From JAUYQR01 sp963822435 (GTDB lineage: Bacteria; Pseudomonadota; Alphaproteobacteria; Rhodobacterales; Rhodobacteraceae), in NCBI GenBank assembly GCA_963822435.1, contig CAWGHN010000004.1, positions 62,001 to 126,000 of the forward strand: a DNA stretch of 64,000 nucleotides, written 5' to 3'. Numbering within the stretch: the first letter of the stretch is position 1; every line of letters begins with the position of its first letter. The notes under the pieces are model-generated. The model did no database searches and had not been told where the DNA came from. It worked only from the letters and a program-made list of their open reading frames with translations. The translations under genes and the position numbers were made by a program. Below are positions 28,987 through 38,144 of the stretch, piece after piece.

Positions 28987-29010
28987 AAGCCGCCCCCGCA
29001 AGGCAAGGAC

Positions 29011-29034
29011 GGCGGGCCCGGGATGGGGCCCGCC
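29011..29034 (-). terminator. Intra-operon hairpin after the peptide-binding protein gene
   Basis: GGCGGGCCC / GGGCCCGCC, 9-bp stem with six-base loop, 10 bases after the binding-protein stop and 25 bases before the DppB-like start. There is no T run, so it is more likely an RNA-stabilising or attenuating hairpin that raises binding-protein output relative to the permeases. Confidence 0.55.
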
Positions 29035-29043
29035 GCTATGTCA

Positions 29044-30588
29044 TCAGGCTTTCAGCCAGACCTTGTGGAAGTTGAGGTTGGAGCCGTTCGGGTGCACCAC
29101 GGTATCAAGACCCATGACCGAGGGCTGTGCGCCGATGGTGCCGTTGCGGAACCACAGGACGATGTCGTGCGCCTCGTCCCAAATCTGCTTTTGCACGGCC
29201 TTGTAGACATCGGCGCGGGCGGCGTCATCGACCGTGATGCGGGCCTTTTCGGTCAGCTCGTCGATGATCGGATCAGAGATGCCCCGGTAGTTGAACGCCC
29301 CCTTGGAGTTCCAGACCGAGTAGTAAAGGAAGTCGCTTTCCCACAGCGTGAAGAAGTTCATCATCGTCATCTGGTAGTCCTTGTCGACCCAGCACTGGGA
29401 AAGCCAATCGGCCCAGGTCAGCTGTTCGATCGTCAGGTTCACGCCGGCGGCCTTGAACCATTCGACCAGGATCTGCGCGGTTTCGATGTGGTAGGGGTAG
29501 TTGGTGGTGGCCTTGAAGACAATGTTCAGGCTGCCTTCGGGATAACCCGCCTCGGCCAGCATCGCCTTGGCCCCTTCGATATCCTGCGGGCGCTGGACGA
29601 GATCCTTGTTGAACGCCGCATCGGTCGGGAAGCTGGGCGAGGGGGTTGTGGCGCCCTGACCCCAGAGCGCGCCCTGCATCAGCGCCTCTTTGTCGATGAT
29701 CATGTCGAAGGCGACGCGGACGCGCTTGTCCTTGAACGGCTCATACGTGTGGTTCATGTTGATGAAGTCGAAGTTCAGCGGGAACCACTTTTTCACCTGA
29801 AGCCCGGCGTCGGCCTCGATTTCGCCCACGCGGTCAAGCGGGATGTCGTTGATCATGTGCAACTCGCCGGTGCGCAGGCCGGTGAGGCGGGTGGTGGGTT
29901 CGGTGATCTCGCGCGCTTCGACGGCGTCGAGGAAGGCGGGGCCTTCCCAGTAGTCGTCGTGGCGCGACATCTTGACCACGGTGCCGACCTCGTAGCTGTC
30001 GAACTTGAAGGGGCCAGCGCCCATCGGGTTGGTGCCTTGCGTCGGGCCGCTGTCCACCGGCATGATGACGCCCGCGCCGTTTTCGGCCAGGCGCGACAGG
30101 AAGGGCGCGTTGACCGCGCTCATCTTGATGACGACGGTCAGGTCATCGGGGGTCTCGATGGCGGCCACGTTGTTGAACACTTCGAAGTTCACGGCACCCG
30201 TCGCGGGGTCCTTGCAACGCTCAAAGCTGTATTTCACGTCCTTGGAGGTCATCACCGCGCCGTTGTGGAATTTGACGTTGGGGCGCAGTTTGAAGGTGTA
30301 GGTCAGGCCGTCGGGCGCCACCTCGAAACTTTCGGCAAGTCCGGGGATGACTTTGAGGTTGGCGTCCACCGTGACGATGGAGGAGTGGATGTTCTGCAGC
30401 ACGCGGCCCGACGAGGCGGTGCCGGTCTGGTGCATGTCGAGGTTTTGGGTGGTTTCCGAGTGGCCCCAGATCAGCGTGCCGCCCGACACGGGGGTGTCCT
30501 GGGCGAAAAGGGCGGTCGGCAGGCCGCCCATGAACATGCCACTGCCGAGGATGGCGGTGGAGGTGCGAAGAAAGTCTCTGCGCTTCAT
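29044..30588 (-). CDS. Tat-exported peptide/amide ABC substrate-binding protein (SBP family 5)
   Basis: 514 residues from ATG 30588. The twin-arginine signal RRDFLRTSTAILGSG is followed by AQDTPVSGGTLIWG. SBP_bac_5 motifs include LAESFEVAPDGLTYTFKLRP, VKFHNGAVMTSKDVKYSFER and, near the C-terminus, QKQIWDEAHDIVLWF. Tat export means the protein folds before reaching the periplasm. It is the soluble receptor of the neighbouring permease/ATPase genes. Ligand class (peptides, or amides given the adjacent amidase) is inferred. Confidence 0.92.
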   Translation of the reverse strand: MKRRDFLRTSTAILGSGMFMGGLPTALFAQDTPVSGGTLIWGHSETTQNLDMHQTGTASSGRVLQNIHSSIVTVDANLKVIPGLAESFEVAPDGLTYTFKLRPNVKFHNGAVMTSKDVKYSFERCKDPATGAVNFEVFNNVAAIETPDDLTVVIKMSAVNAPFLSRLAENGAGVIMPVDSGPTQGTNPMGAGPFKFDSYEVGTVVKMSRHDDYWEGPAFLDAVEAREITEPTTRLTGLRTGELHMINDIPLDRVGEIEADAGLQVKKWFPLNFDFINMNHTYEPFKDKRVRVAFDMIIDKEALMQGALWGQGATTPSPSFPTDAAFNKDLVQRPQDIEGAKAMLAEAGYPEGSLNIVFKATTNYPYHIETAQILVEWFKAAGVNLTIEQLTWADWLSQCWVDKDYQMTMMNFFTLWESDFLYYSVWNSKGAFNYRGISDPIIDELTEKARITVDDAARADVYKAVQKQIWDEAHDIVLWFRNGTIGAQPSVMGLDTVVHPNGSNLNFHKVWLKA

Positions 30589-30664
30589 CGGTGAATTCTC
30601 CCTTGTTGCGGGGCCGACCCGGCCCTGGGTGTGAAACCGCATTGGCTGCGGGCAGGCTTTGGAT

Positions 30665-32314
30665 TTAGCGTGGAAATTCCGGGCGGCGGCTGGCGACGGC
30701 CAGGGCCGCCTCCAGCGCCATTCCAAGGTTCAAGATCGGTCCCTCGTCAAAGAGCCGCCCCCAGAGCGAGATGCCTTGGGGAACGGTAAAGGTGGTGCCG
30801 GCGGTATCCGCCTCGCCCGTGGTCAGGCTGCCGGAGGCGAGCGAGGCGGGGCTGCGGGTGCCCAGTTCCTCAAACCCGGCGCGCAGGTGCAGGCAGGGGT
30901 GGCCGGTGTAGTTCGACGCGATCAGCATCGGCCCGGTCATGAACGGGCCGATCAGCACGTCGCATTGGGTGAAAAGGCCGTCGAGCGCCTGCATCACGAC
31001 GTAGCGCAGGCGGTCAAGCTGGACGTGGTCGACCGCCGAAAGGAAACGGGCCTTGCGCATGGCGTTGGGCCAGGCGGCGGCATCCTGCCAGGTGAGGGTG
31101 TCGTCGGCGTTGGTCAGCGTGAGGTCTTCGAAGCTGGCGGCGGCCTCGGCGAACAGGATGTTCATCAGCGCACCGTAGGGCAGGTCTGGCAGGGTGACCT
31201 CGACGACTTCGAGGCCAAGGCTGCGGAGCGCGGCGAGGGCGGCGTGGTCGACGGCGGTGGCACCGATCCCGAACGCCTCGGGCAGGTAGCCGACCTTGAG
31301 GTGGGCAATGGGCGCGGTCGCATCGAACACGAAAGGCGCGGCGATGCTGGAGCGGTCGGCCGCATCCGCGCCGTTCAGCGCGGCAAGCACGATGGCCGTG
31401 TCTTCGACCGAGCGGCAGATCGGGCCAACCTTGTCGAGCGAGTTGCACAGCGCCATCGCACCGGCGCGGCTGACGCGGCCAAAGGTGGGGCGAAGGCCGG
31501 TGGTGCCGCAGCGCTGGCTGGGCGAGGTGATCGAACCGAGGGTTTCGGTGCCGATGGCAAAGGCGCAAAGCCCGGCTGCGGTGGCCGAGGCGGAGCCTGC
31601 GGAGGAGCCGGAGGAGCCTTCGTTCAGGTTCCACGGGTTGCGGGTGACGCCGCCATACCAGATGTCATTGTAGGCCAGCGCCCCGACAGTGGTCTTGCCA
31701 AGCAGGACGGCCCCGGCAGCGCGGAGAAGCTTGACGATCGTGGCATCGGCGTCGGGGACGCGGTGCTGGAAGGGTTCTGCGCCCCATCCCGTGACGATGC
31801 CCTTGGTGTCGAACAGATCCTTAAGGCCGTAGGGGATGCCATGCAGCGGGCCAAGGCTGATGCCCGCGCGGGTGAAGGCATCGGCAGCGTCGGCTTCGGC
31901 GAGGGCGATGTCGGGGCTGACAGCAGCGAAACATTCAAGTTTCGGGCCGATGGCGGCGATGCGGTCAAGGTAGATCTGCGTCAGGCGGCGGCTGGTCAGG
32001 GCGCCGCTGCGTATCCAGGCCGAAAGGTGGGTGACGGGGGCGAAGGCGATGTCTTCGTCGCTGCCGGGAAGGGGGGCGGTGACGGCGGACAGGGTCAGCG
32101 CATCGGCCCCGTGCGGCATGACGAATCCGGGAAGTCGCGGATCGAAACGCATCGCCATCGGCACGGAGTTGGCCAGCGGCACGGCGCGGCGGGCAACGGC
32201 CGAAGTGATCTGGCCTTCGAGGTTGTCCAGCATCTGCTGACGCTCGGCCGGGGTGTAGCTGACGGCCACCAGCCGTTCGGCGGCTTCGATGGTGGCGAGG
32301 GTGATCTGTGTCAC
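30665..32314 (-). CDS. Amidase signature family hydrolase
   Basis: 549 residues from GTG 32314 (GGAGGAC upstream). The Ser-cisSer-Lys triad is visible: Lys about 165 in PYGLKDLFDTKG, and the serines in GSSGSSAGSASA (residues about 233-244). The ETLGSITSPSQRCGTTGLRP stretch completes the core. The N-terminal 80 residues are an extra domain compared with GatA. It hydrolyses an amide whose identity is unknown. Located between the GntR regulator (13 bases) and the binding protein (76 bases), so it is part of the transport operon. Confidence 0.9.
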   Translation of the reverse strand: MTQITLATIEAAERLVAVSYTPAERQQMLDNLEGQITSAVARRAVPLANSVPMAMRFDPRLPGFVMPHGADALTLSAVTAPLPGSDEDIAFAPVTHLSAWIRSGALTSRRLTQIYLDRIAAIGPKLECFAAVSPDIALAEADAADAFTRAGISLGPLHGIPYGLKDLFDTKGIVTGWGAEPFQHRVPDADATIVKLLRAAGAVLLGKTTVGALAYNDIWYGGVTRNPWNLNEGSSGSSAGSASATAAGLCAFAIGTETLGSITSPSQRCGTTGLRPTFGRVSRAGAMALCNSLDKVGPICRSVEDTAIVLAALNGADAADRSSIAAPFVFDATAPIAHLKVGYLPEAFGIGATAVDHAALAALRSLGLEVVEVTLPDLPYGALMNILFAEAAASFEDLTLTNADDTLTWQDAAAWPNAMRKARFLSAVDHVQLDRLRYVVMQALDGLFTQCDVLIGPFMTGPMLIASNYTGHPCLHLRAGFEELGTRSPASLASGSLTTGEADTAGTTFTVPQGISLWGRLFDEGPILNLGMALEAALAVASRRPEFPR

Positions 32315-32327
32315 GGGCGTCCTCCGG

Positions 32328-33032
32328 TCAGGAGTGCAGGATGCGTTTCAGATTTTCGGCAAGCGTGGTCAGGTGGTGGCGCATCGCGGCTTCGGCCCCG
32401 TCTGGATTGCCGGCCTCGATCAGGTCGATGATGGCGTGGTGTTCGGTGTCGCTGATCCGCAGGGTTTCCAGCGAGCGGGCTTTGGAACGGATGCCACGCC
32501 AGGTTTCATTGGAGCGGATTTCGTCGATCATCGAGAAGGCGGTGAACAGCGGCTTGTTGCAGGCGGCGCGGGCGATCAGGCGGTGCAGCGCGCCGTCCCA
32601 GATCTCGATGGAGGCGTTGTCGGTGGATTCGAGCGTGCGGCGGGCGAGGTTGCGCATCCGTTCGATATCGACCGGAAGCGCGTTGCGGGCGGCCATCGCG
32701 GCTAGGGTCGGTTCGATGCACAGGCGCGCGTCCATCAACTCGGTGAAGTTGGTTTCGCCGGCAACCTCGGCAGCGAGGACCTGCGTCTTGTCGGGCGGCT
32801 GGCCGGCGAAGGTGCCCTTGCCCTGTTTGCGCCAGATCAGGCCGTCAGCCAGCAGCGATTCCATCGCCTGACGCACGGCGCGGCGGCTGATGCCCATGTT
32901 TTCGCTGAGGTCGCGTTCGGTGGGCAGGCGGCCACCGGGCGGCAGATTGCCGTTTTCGATGATACCCAGCAGGCGCGCACGGACAATTCCGGCGGCGTCA
33001 CGTTCGATGGCTGAGGCGGGCAAGTTTATCAT
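32328..33032 (-). CDS. GntR/FadR-family regulator of the peptide/amide operon
   Basis: 234 residues from ATG 33032; a GTG at 33059 would add nine residues but lies in a probable operator. The winged helix (PPGGRLPTERDLSENMGISRRAVRQAMESLLADGLI) and FCD domain (ELMDARLCIEPTLAAMAARNA, HHAIIDLIEAGNPDGAEAAMRHHL) are clear. The amidase gene begins 13 bases after its stop, so it heads and probably represses its own operon until the substrate appears. Confidence 0.88.
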   Translation of the reverse strand: MINLPASAIERDAAGIVRARLLGIIENGNLPPGGRLPTERDLSENMGISRRAVRQAMESLLADGLIWRKQGKGTFAGQPPDKTQVLAAEVAGETNFTELMDARLCIEPTLAAMAARNALPVDIERMRNLARRTLESTDNASIEIWDGALHRLIARAACNKPLFTAFSMIDEIRSNETWRGIRSKARSLETLRISDTEHHAIIDLIEAGNPDGAEAAMRHHLTTLAENLKRILHS

Positions 33033-33048
33033 CGCGGAACCAATCTGC

Positions 33049-33065
33049 ACTTGGTTCACTCAAGT
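33049..33065. promoter_or_regulatory. Candidate GntR operator
   Basis: ACTTG-GTTCACT-CAAGT, 5-bp arms, immediately upstream of the regulator's ATG and overlapping the alternative GTG. Position suits autorepression of the gntR-amidase-transport operon. Confidence 0.4.
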
Positions 33066-33290
33066 TGAATGATCCCGCGATTCTGTCAATCGGAAATTTT
33101 GAAATCAAAACATCCGCAGCGGGAAAATCGGCGAACTGACGCGTGGAGCAAGCGAAAAAGGAGAATTTTCGCCGCCCTTTGCCTGAAAAATCGGCGTGCT
33201 GCAAAGGAAGGGCGGGGAATGGCCAGTCCTCAGGCGCCGCGCCAGTATGTAGCAATTTGCGATTGGCCCAAGCGCAGGGTCTGCAACGGA

Positions 33291-33320
33291 AAAGGCCCCG
33301 GAAACGATCCCGGGGCCTTT
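33291..33320 (-). terminator. Terminator of ctaD
   Basis: AAAGGCCCCGG / CCGGGGCCTTT, an 11-bp stem, 20 bases after the ctaD stop. The A/T ends give a U tract in either direction. Confidence 0.85.
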
Positions 33321-33340
33321 GTCAGATGGTGGGCTGCGCC

Positions 33341-35020
33341 TTAGTGGGCGTGGCTGCGATCCCAGTCTTCGCGCTTTGGCAGTTGCTCGAACGTGTGTTC
33401 GGGCGGCGGCGAGGACAGGGTCCATTCCAGCGTGTCGGCGTATTCGTTCCAGTAGTTGTTCTGGGTGACGCGACGACCCCAGAGCAGGGTGTAGAACACG
33501 ATGCCGATGAAGAACACGAACGAAGCGAAGGAGATGAACGCACCGACCGAGGAGAACCAGTTCCAGTAGGCGAACGCCTCCGGGTAATCGATGTAGCGGC
33601 GCGGCATGCCCTGACGGCCAAGGAAGTGCTGCGGGAAGAAGGTCAGGTTCGACCCGAGGAACATCATCCAGAAGTGGACCTTGCCCGCCCACTCGGGATA
33701 CTGGCGGCCCGACATCTTGCCGATCCAGAAATAGATCCCGGCAAAGATGCCGAACACGGCACCGAGTGACATCACGTAGTGGAAGTGGGCAACCACATAG
33801 TAAGTGTCGTGGTAGGCGCGGTCGACGGCAGCCTGGGACAGCACGATCCCGGTCACGCCACCGGCGGTGAACAGGAACAGGAAGCCGAAGGCGAAGAGCA
33901 TCGGGGTCTCAAACGTGACCGAGCCGCCCCACATGGTTGCGATCCACGAGAAGATCTTGATGCCGGTCGGAACCGCGATGACCATTGTGGCCAGCATGAA
34001 GTAGGACTGCTGGGTCAGGCTCAGCCCGGCGGTGTACATGTGGTGCGCCCAGACGACGAAGCCGAGCACACCGATCGCCACCATCGCGTAGACCATCGGC
34101 AGGTAGCCGAAGATCGGCTTGCGCGAGAAAGTCGAGATGACCTGGGAGATGATCCCGAAGGCCGGCAGGACGATGATGTAAACCTCCGGATGGCCGAAGA
34201 ACCACAGGATGTGCTGGTAAAGCACCGGGTCACCGCCGCCCGAGGGCGAAAAGAAGGTAGTGCCGAAGTTGCGGTCGGTCAGCAGCATGGTGATGGCACC
34301 GGCAAGCACCGGAAGGGCCAGCAGGATCAGCCAGGCGGTCACGAAGATCGACCAGGCGAACAGCGGCACCTTGTGCATGGTCATGCCCGGCGCGCGCATG
34401 TTCAGGAAGGTGGTGATCATGTTGATCGCGCCAAGGATCGACGAGGCACCCGACAGATGGACCGCGAAAATCGCCAGGTCCATCGCGTAGCCGCCTTCGG
34501 CTGTGGTCGAGAGCGGCGGGTAAAGAACCCAGCCCACGCCCGCACCGGTGCCAAGGTCGCCACCGCCGCCGGGGGCGAAAAGCGAGGCCACGGCCAGCGA
34601 GGTGCCGGCGATGTAAAGCCAGAACGACAGGTTGTTCATCCGCGGGAACGCCATGTCCGGCGCGCCGATCTGCAGCGGCATGAAGTAGTTGCCGAAACCG
34701 CCGAACAGCGCCGGGATCACGACGAAGAACATCATCAGGATGCCGTGTGCGGTGATCGTTACGTTCCAGATATGGCCGTTCGGGGTGCAGGGCGAGCTTG
34801 GGTCAGCGACGAGGCGGAGGCCTTCCTGACACATGTATTGCACCTGAGGATACATCAGCTCCATCCGCATGTAGACGGTGAAGATGACCGAGATCAGGCC
34901 GACAAAGCCGCCGGCGAACAGGTAGAGGATGCCGATATCCTTGTGGTTCGTCGACATGAACCAGCGGGTAAAGAACCCTGGTCGGTGATGGTCATGGCCA
35001 TGGATGGCTGCGTCCGCCAT
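33341..35020 (-). CDS. ctaD: Cytochrome c oxidase subunit I (aa3 type)
   Basis: 559 residues, twelve helices, haem-copper oxidase core. Visible ligands and channel motifs: ITAHGILMMFF (haem a His), WFFGHPEVYIIVLPAFG (CuB His and the His-Tyr crosslink), AHHMYTAG (two CuB histidines), and VVAHFHYVMSLGAVF (haem a3 and haem a His). The D-channel NMRAPGMTM region is present. ATG 35020 follows a GGAGGAC site. It has a solo promoter region and its own terminator. A cytochrome c gene lies immediately upstream, an arrangement known for ctaDII-cycA in Paracoccus. Confidence 0.97.
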   Translation of the reverse strand: MADAAIHGHDHHRPGFFTRWFMSTNHKDIGILYLFAGGFVGLISVIFTVYMRMELMYPQVQYMCQEGLRLVADPSSPCTPNGHIWNVTITAHGILMMFFVVIPALFGGFGNYFMPLQIGAPDMAFPRMNNLSFWLYIAGTSLAVASLFAPGGGGDLGTGAGVGWVLYPPLSTTAEGGYAMDLAIFAVHLSGASSILGAINMITTFLNMRAPGMTMHKVPLFAWSIFVTAWLILLALPVLAGAITMLLTDRNFGTTFFSPSGGGDPVLYQHILWFFGHPEVYIIVLPAFGIISQVISTFSRKPIFGYLPMVYAMVAIGVLGFVVWAHHMYTAGLSLTQQSYFMLATMVIAVPTGIKIFSWIATMWGGSVTFETPMLFAFGFLFLFTAGGVTGIVLSQAAVDRAYHDTYYVVAHFHYVMSLGAVFGIFAGIYFWIGKMSGRQYPEWAGKVHFWMMFLGSNLTFFPQHFLGRQGMPRRYIDYPEAFAYWNWFSSVGAFISFASFVFFIGIVFYTLLWGRRVTQNNYWNEYADTLEWTLSSPPPEHTFEQLPKREDWDRSHAH

Positions 35021-35202
35021 TGGCGTCCTCCGGTCTTGATTGCAACTGCTGTTGGCGGCCGGTTGGCCCGGACCGCCCGGTTCCCGTGTGGACATGTCTT
35101 TAATCCGGCCAACCGACTGTCGCAATGTCTGACTTTGCCGCAGGGCCAGATTTCCGGGCGATTCCCGGGCAATCCGGGGTGTTGCGAAGGGTCGCCTGCG
35201 AC

Positions 35203-35231
35203 AAAAAGCGCGGCCCCTTGCGGAGCCGCGC
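35203..35231 (-). terminator. Terminator of the cytochrome c gene
   Basis: Read on the minus strand: GCGCGGC stem, eight to ten-base loop, GCCGCGC, then TTTTT. It lies 39 bases after the cytochrome stop and separates it from ctaD. Confidence 0.8.
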
Positions 35232-35269
35232 CTGAATTCACAACGCCCTGACGGGTTGGCCAGCGGCGG

Positions 35270-35683
35270 TTACTGCGAAACGGAGGCCAGATAGGCCGCC
35301 ACATCCTCGCCGCCCGCGCCAAGTTTGAAGGACATCTTCGATTTGGCCGCGTCATCGCCCAGCGCGGTTTTCAGATAGCCCGTCGGGTCGGATGTGTAAG
35401 CGGCAAGCGAGGCTTCATCCCAGACCGCGCCGGTCGCACCAAGGGCCAGAATCGAATCGCCGTAGGAATAGTCGGGGTCCGAGGCGACGGCGCGACCGAT
35501 GATGCCGTAAAGGTTCGGCCCGGTCTTGCCACCTTTCTGGATCGCGGTCCCGTCGGGGGCCACGACCGAGTGGCAGGCCTTGCACTTCTTGAACGTATCC
35601 TCACCTGCCACTGCATCGCCCGCGAAGGCCGGGGCGGCAAGGGCGGCGGCCGAAACGATGGCCAGCAGGATGGTCTTGGTCAT
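35270..35683 (-). CDS. Periplasmic class I cytochrome c (c550/c2-like)
   Basis: 137 residues from ATG 35683. Signal peptide (LLAIVSAAALAAPAFA), haem-binding CKACH at about residue 33, TGPNLYGIIGRAVAS, and the distal Met in KSKMSFK. This matches c550/c2 cytochromes that carry electrons from the bc1 complex to the aa3 oxidase. Its neighbour ctaD supports that partner. The longer frame (to 35785) adds 34 residues with no domain and is rejected. Confidence 0.9.
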   Translation of the reverse strand: MTKTILLAIVSAAALAAPAFAGDAVAGEDTFKKCKACHSVVAPDGTAIQKGGKTGPNLYGIIGRAVASDPDYSYGDSILALGATGAVWDEASLAAYTSDPTGYLKTALGDDAAKSKMSFKLGAGGEDVAAYLASVSQ

Positions 35684-35805
35684 TTTGTCCTCATCTGTCA
35701 CGGGGCGCGAGTCGCCTTGGGGTGAAGATGTGGATGGAGGGGCTTGATATGCAATAGCAACGCCGCCCGCTGCGTCAAAAAGCACGGTTTGGCGGGGCAG
35801 GAGTG

Positions 35806-36462
35806 TCAGACCGGGCAGACCCCGAAGCTGCGCTGGAAGGTTGCCATCAAGGCGGCGTCGAGGTCGGCCATCGTGACCGGCAGGCCAAGATCGACAAGGC
35901 TGGTGACGCCGTGGTCGCGGATGCCGCAGGGCACGATGCCGTCGAAATGCGACAGGTCCGGTTCGACGTTGATCGAGATGCCGTGAAAGCTGACCCAGCG
36001 GCGCAGCTTGATGCCGATGGCGGCGATCTTGGCCTCGGACGGTTGCCCATCCGGGCCGGGGCGGTCGGTCCGTGTGACCCAGACGCCGACGCGGCCGGGG
36101 CGGATCTCGCCCTTGACGTTGAATTCGGCGAGGGTGGCGATGACCCAGTTTTCCAGATCACGCACGAAGCAGCGCACATCGCGGCCGCGCGCACCGACAT
36201 CCAGCATGGTGTAGATCACCCGCTGGCCGGGGCCGTGGTAGGTGTATTGCCCGCCGCGCCCCACGGGATGGACGGGAAAGCGGTCGGGATCGGTGAGGTC
36301 GGCGGGCTTGGCCGAGGTGCCGGCGGTGTAGAGGGCTGGGTGTTCCAAAAGCCAGATCGCCTCGTCCGCGCGGCCTTCGGTCATGGCGGCGACATGCGCC
36401 TCCATCGCCGCAACGGTCGGAAGGTAGGGCGAGAGGCCCGGCAGATGCACCCAGTCTGTCAA
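35806..36462 (-). CDS. lipB: Octanoyltransferase
   Basis: LipB moves octanoyl from acyl carrier protein to lipoyl domains, the first step of lipoate synthesis. Motifs: TAGTSAKPADL, VGRGGQYTYHGPGQRVIY, AIGIKLRRWVSFHG (catalytic Lys) and GIVPCGIRDHGVTSL (catalytic Cys). TTG 36462 gives 218 residues, the normal length, with AAGGGA 10 bases upstream. An ATG at 36522 in the same frame would add 20 residues without a ribosome site. Confidence 0.9.
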   Translation of the reverse strand: MTDWVHLPGLSPYLPTVAAMEAHVAAMTEGRADEAIWLLEHPALYTAGTSAKPADLTDPDRFPVHPVGRGGQYTYHGPGQRVIYTMLDVGARGRDVRCFVRDLENWVIATLAEFNVKGEIRPGRVGVWVTRTDRPGPDGQPSEAKIAAIGIKLRRWVSFHGISINVEPDLSHFDGIVPCGIRDHGVTSLVDLGLPVTMADLDAALMATFQRSFGVCPV

Positions 36463-36619
36463 GCTGGCGGTTCCCTTGTTGCAGGTCAGGGGAGTGATGC
36501 GACAGTGCTGCGGGCGATGCAACCGTCACCCGGCACGTTGCGCGAGTTGGGCGCGCGAATCCCTCTTTTCAATGCGGGCGACTGTCGCTAAGTAGCGCCT
36601 GTCCGACGCCGGAACCTGT

Positions 36620-36706
36620 GCGGATGTGGCGGAATTGGTAGACGCGCAGCGTTGAGGTCGCTGTTCCTTAACCGGAGTGAAAGTTCGAGTCTTTTCATCC
36701 GCACCA
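36620..36706 (+). tRNA. tRNA-Leu (anticodon GAG)
   Basis: 87 bases including CCA. Acceptor GCGGATG pairs with CATCCGC; D region TGGCGGAATTGGTAGACGC is typical of Leu; anticodon stem CAGCG/CGCTG encloses TTGAGGT; a long variable arm and a GTTCGAGTC T loop follow. A terminator lies 19 bases downstream. Confidence 0.97.
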
Positions 36707-36724
36707 GTTCCGGCGGGACATACC

Positions 36725-36759
36725 AAGGACGCAGGGTAACACCTGCGTCCTTTGTTTTT
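36725..36759 (+). terminator. Terminator after tRNA-Leu
   Basis: AAGGACGCAGG / CCTGCGTCCTT, 11-bp stem, followed by TTGTTTTTC. Confidence 0.85.
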
Positions 36760-36972
36760 CCGGGGTGCGTTGGCAAAAGGCGGGTTTTCCGCAGGCCGCA
36801 CGCGGGCGGGCCAATCGGCGGGCAGTTGCGCGGTTGTCTGCCCGGATTTCCCGCAATCTTGGATTTGCCACCGCGTTCGCCACTTGTGCGTTGCATTGCA
36901 GGGCACCATTGGCTTTAAGCTGTCACAAAGAACAAGCGCAGGGTCACCTGCCGGATCATCAGGGAGACGTGG

Positions 36973-38073
36973 GTGGCGGCTGAAACCCGGAACGACGCAT
37001 TCGTCGCATTTGAACGCGTGCAGAAAAGCTACGACGGGGTCACCCTTGTCGTGAAGGACTTGAACCTGAGCATCGGCAAGGGCGAGTTCCTGACGATGCT
37101 TGGCCCGTCGGGATCAGGCAAGACCACCTGCCTGATGATGCTGGCCGGGTTCGAGACCGCGACCAACGGCGAGATCCGGCTGGATGGACAGCCGATCAAT
37201 CAGGTGCCGCCGCACAAGCGCGGCATCGGCATGGTGTTCCAGAACTACGCGCTGTTCCCGCATATGACGGTGGGCGAAAACCTGGCCTTTCCGCTGGAAG
37301 TGCGCGGCATGGGCAAATCGGACCGCGATGACAAGGTCAGGCGCGCGCTGGACATGGTGCAGATGTTCAGCTTCATCAACCGCCGTCCGGCGCAGTTGTC
37401 GGGCGGTCAGCAGCAGCGCATCGCCCTGGCGCGGGCCTTGGTGTTTGACCCCAAGCTGGTGCTGATGGACGAACCGCTTGGTGCGCTCGACAAGCAGTTG
37501 CGCGAACATATGCAGTTCGAGATCAAGCACTTGCATGAACGGCTGGGGATCACGGTCGTTTACGTGACCCACGATCAGGGCGAGGCCCTGACGATGAGCG
37601 ACCGGGTGGCCGTGTTCAACGACGGGCGCATCCAGCAGCTTGCGACGCCCTCGGACCTGTACGAGCGGCCGGAAAACAGCTTTGTCGCGCAGTTCATCGG
37701 CGAGAACAACAAACTGCCCGGCACGATCGAGGAATTGTCCGGCGACAAGGCGCTGGTGCGGTTGCAGACGGGCGAGTTGATTGATGCAACACCCGTCAAC
37801 GTCAAACAGAAGGGCGCGACGACGCTGGTGTCGATCCGGCCCGAACGGGTGGAGTTCAAGCCCGAGATGATGCCGCCCGGCGCCCACATGATCGACGCCG
37901 AAGTGCTGGAGATCATCTACATGGGCGACATCCTGCGCGCGGTCCTGCGCGTGGCGGGGTCGGACGAGTTCGTGATGAAGATGCGCAATACCCTGGGCCA
38001 GACAAAGCTGGTGCCGGGGCAGAAGATCAAGGTGGGCTGGCATCCGCAGGACGCCCGCGCGCTCGATCCTTGA
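36973..38073 (+). CDS. Spermidine/putrescine-type ABC transporter ATP-binding protein
   Basis: 366 residues from GTG 36973 (AGGGAGA upstream). ABC ATPase of the PotA/spermidine-putrescine group: Walker A LGPSGSGKTTCLMMLAGFE, Q loop VFQNYALFPHMTV, signature LSGGQQQRIALARAL, Walker B LVLMDEPLGALD, and a C-terminal TOBE domain (VSIRPERVEFKPE, MIDAEVLEIIYMGDILRAVLRV). First of four genes encoding a complete importer; the binding protein follows after 71 bases. Confidence 0.93.
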   Translation: MAAETRNDAFVAFERVQKSYDGVTLVVKDLNLSIGKGEFLTMLGPSGSGKTTCLMMLAGFETATNGEIRLDGQPINQVPPHKRGIGMVFQNYALFPHMTVGENLAFPLEVRGMGKSDRDDKVRRALDMVQMFSFINRRPAQLSGGQQQRIALARALVFDPKLVLMDEPLGALDKQLREHMQFEIKHLHERLGITVVYVTHDQGEALTMSDRVAVFNDGRIQQLATPSDLYERPENSFVAQFIGENNKLPGTIEELSGDKALVRLQTGELIDATPVNVKQKGATTLVSIRPERVEFKPEMMPPGAHMIDAEVLEIIYMGDILRAVLRVAGSDEFVMKMRNTLGQTKLVPGQKIKVGWHPQDARALDP

Positions 38074-38144
38074 GAGGCCGCCGGGGCGGCTGTCGCCCGT
38101 GCGGAGACTGTTTCCAAAAGACCAACCAACTGGGAGAACCAAGA

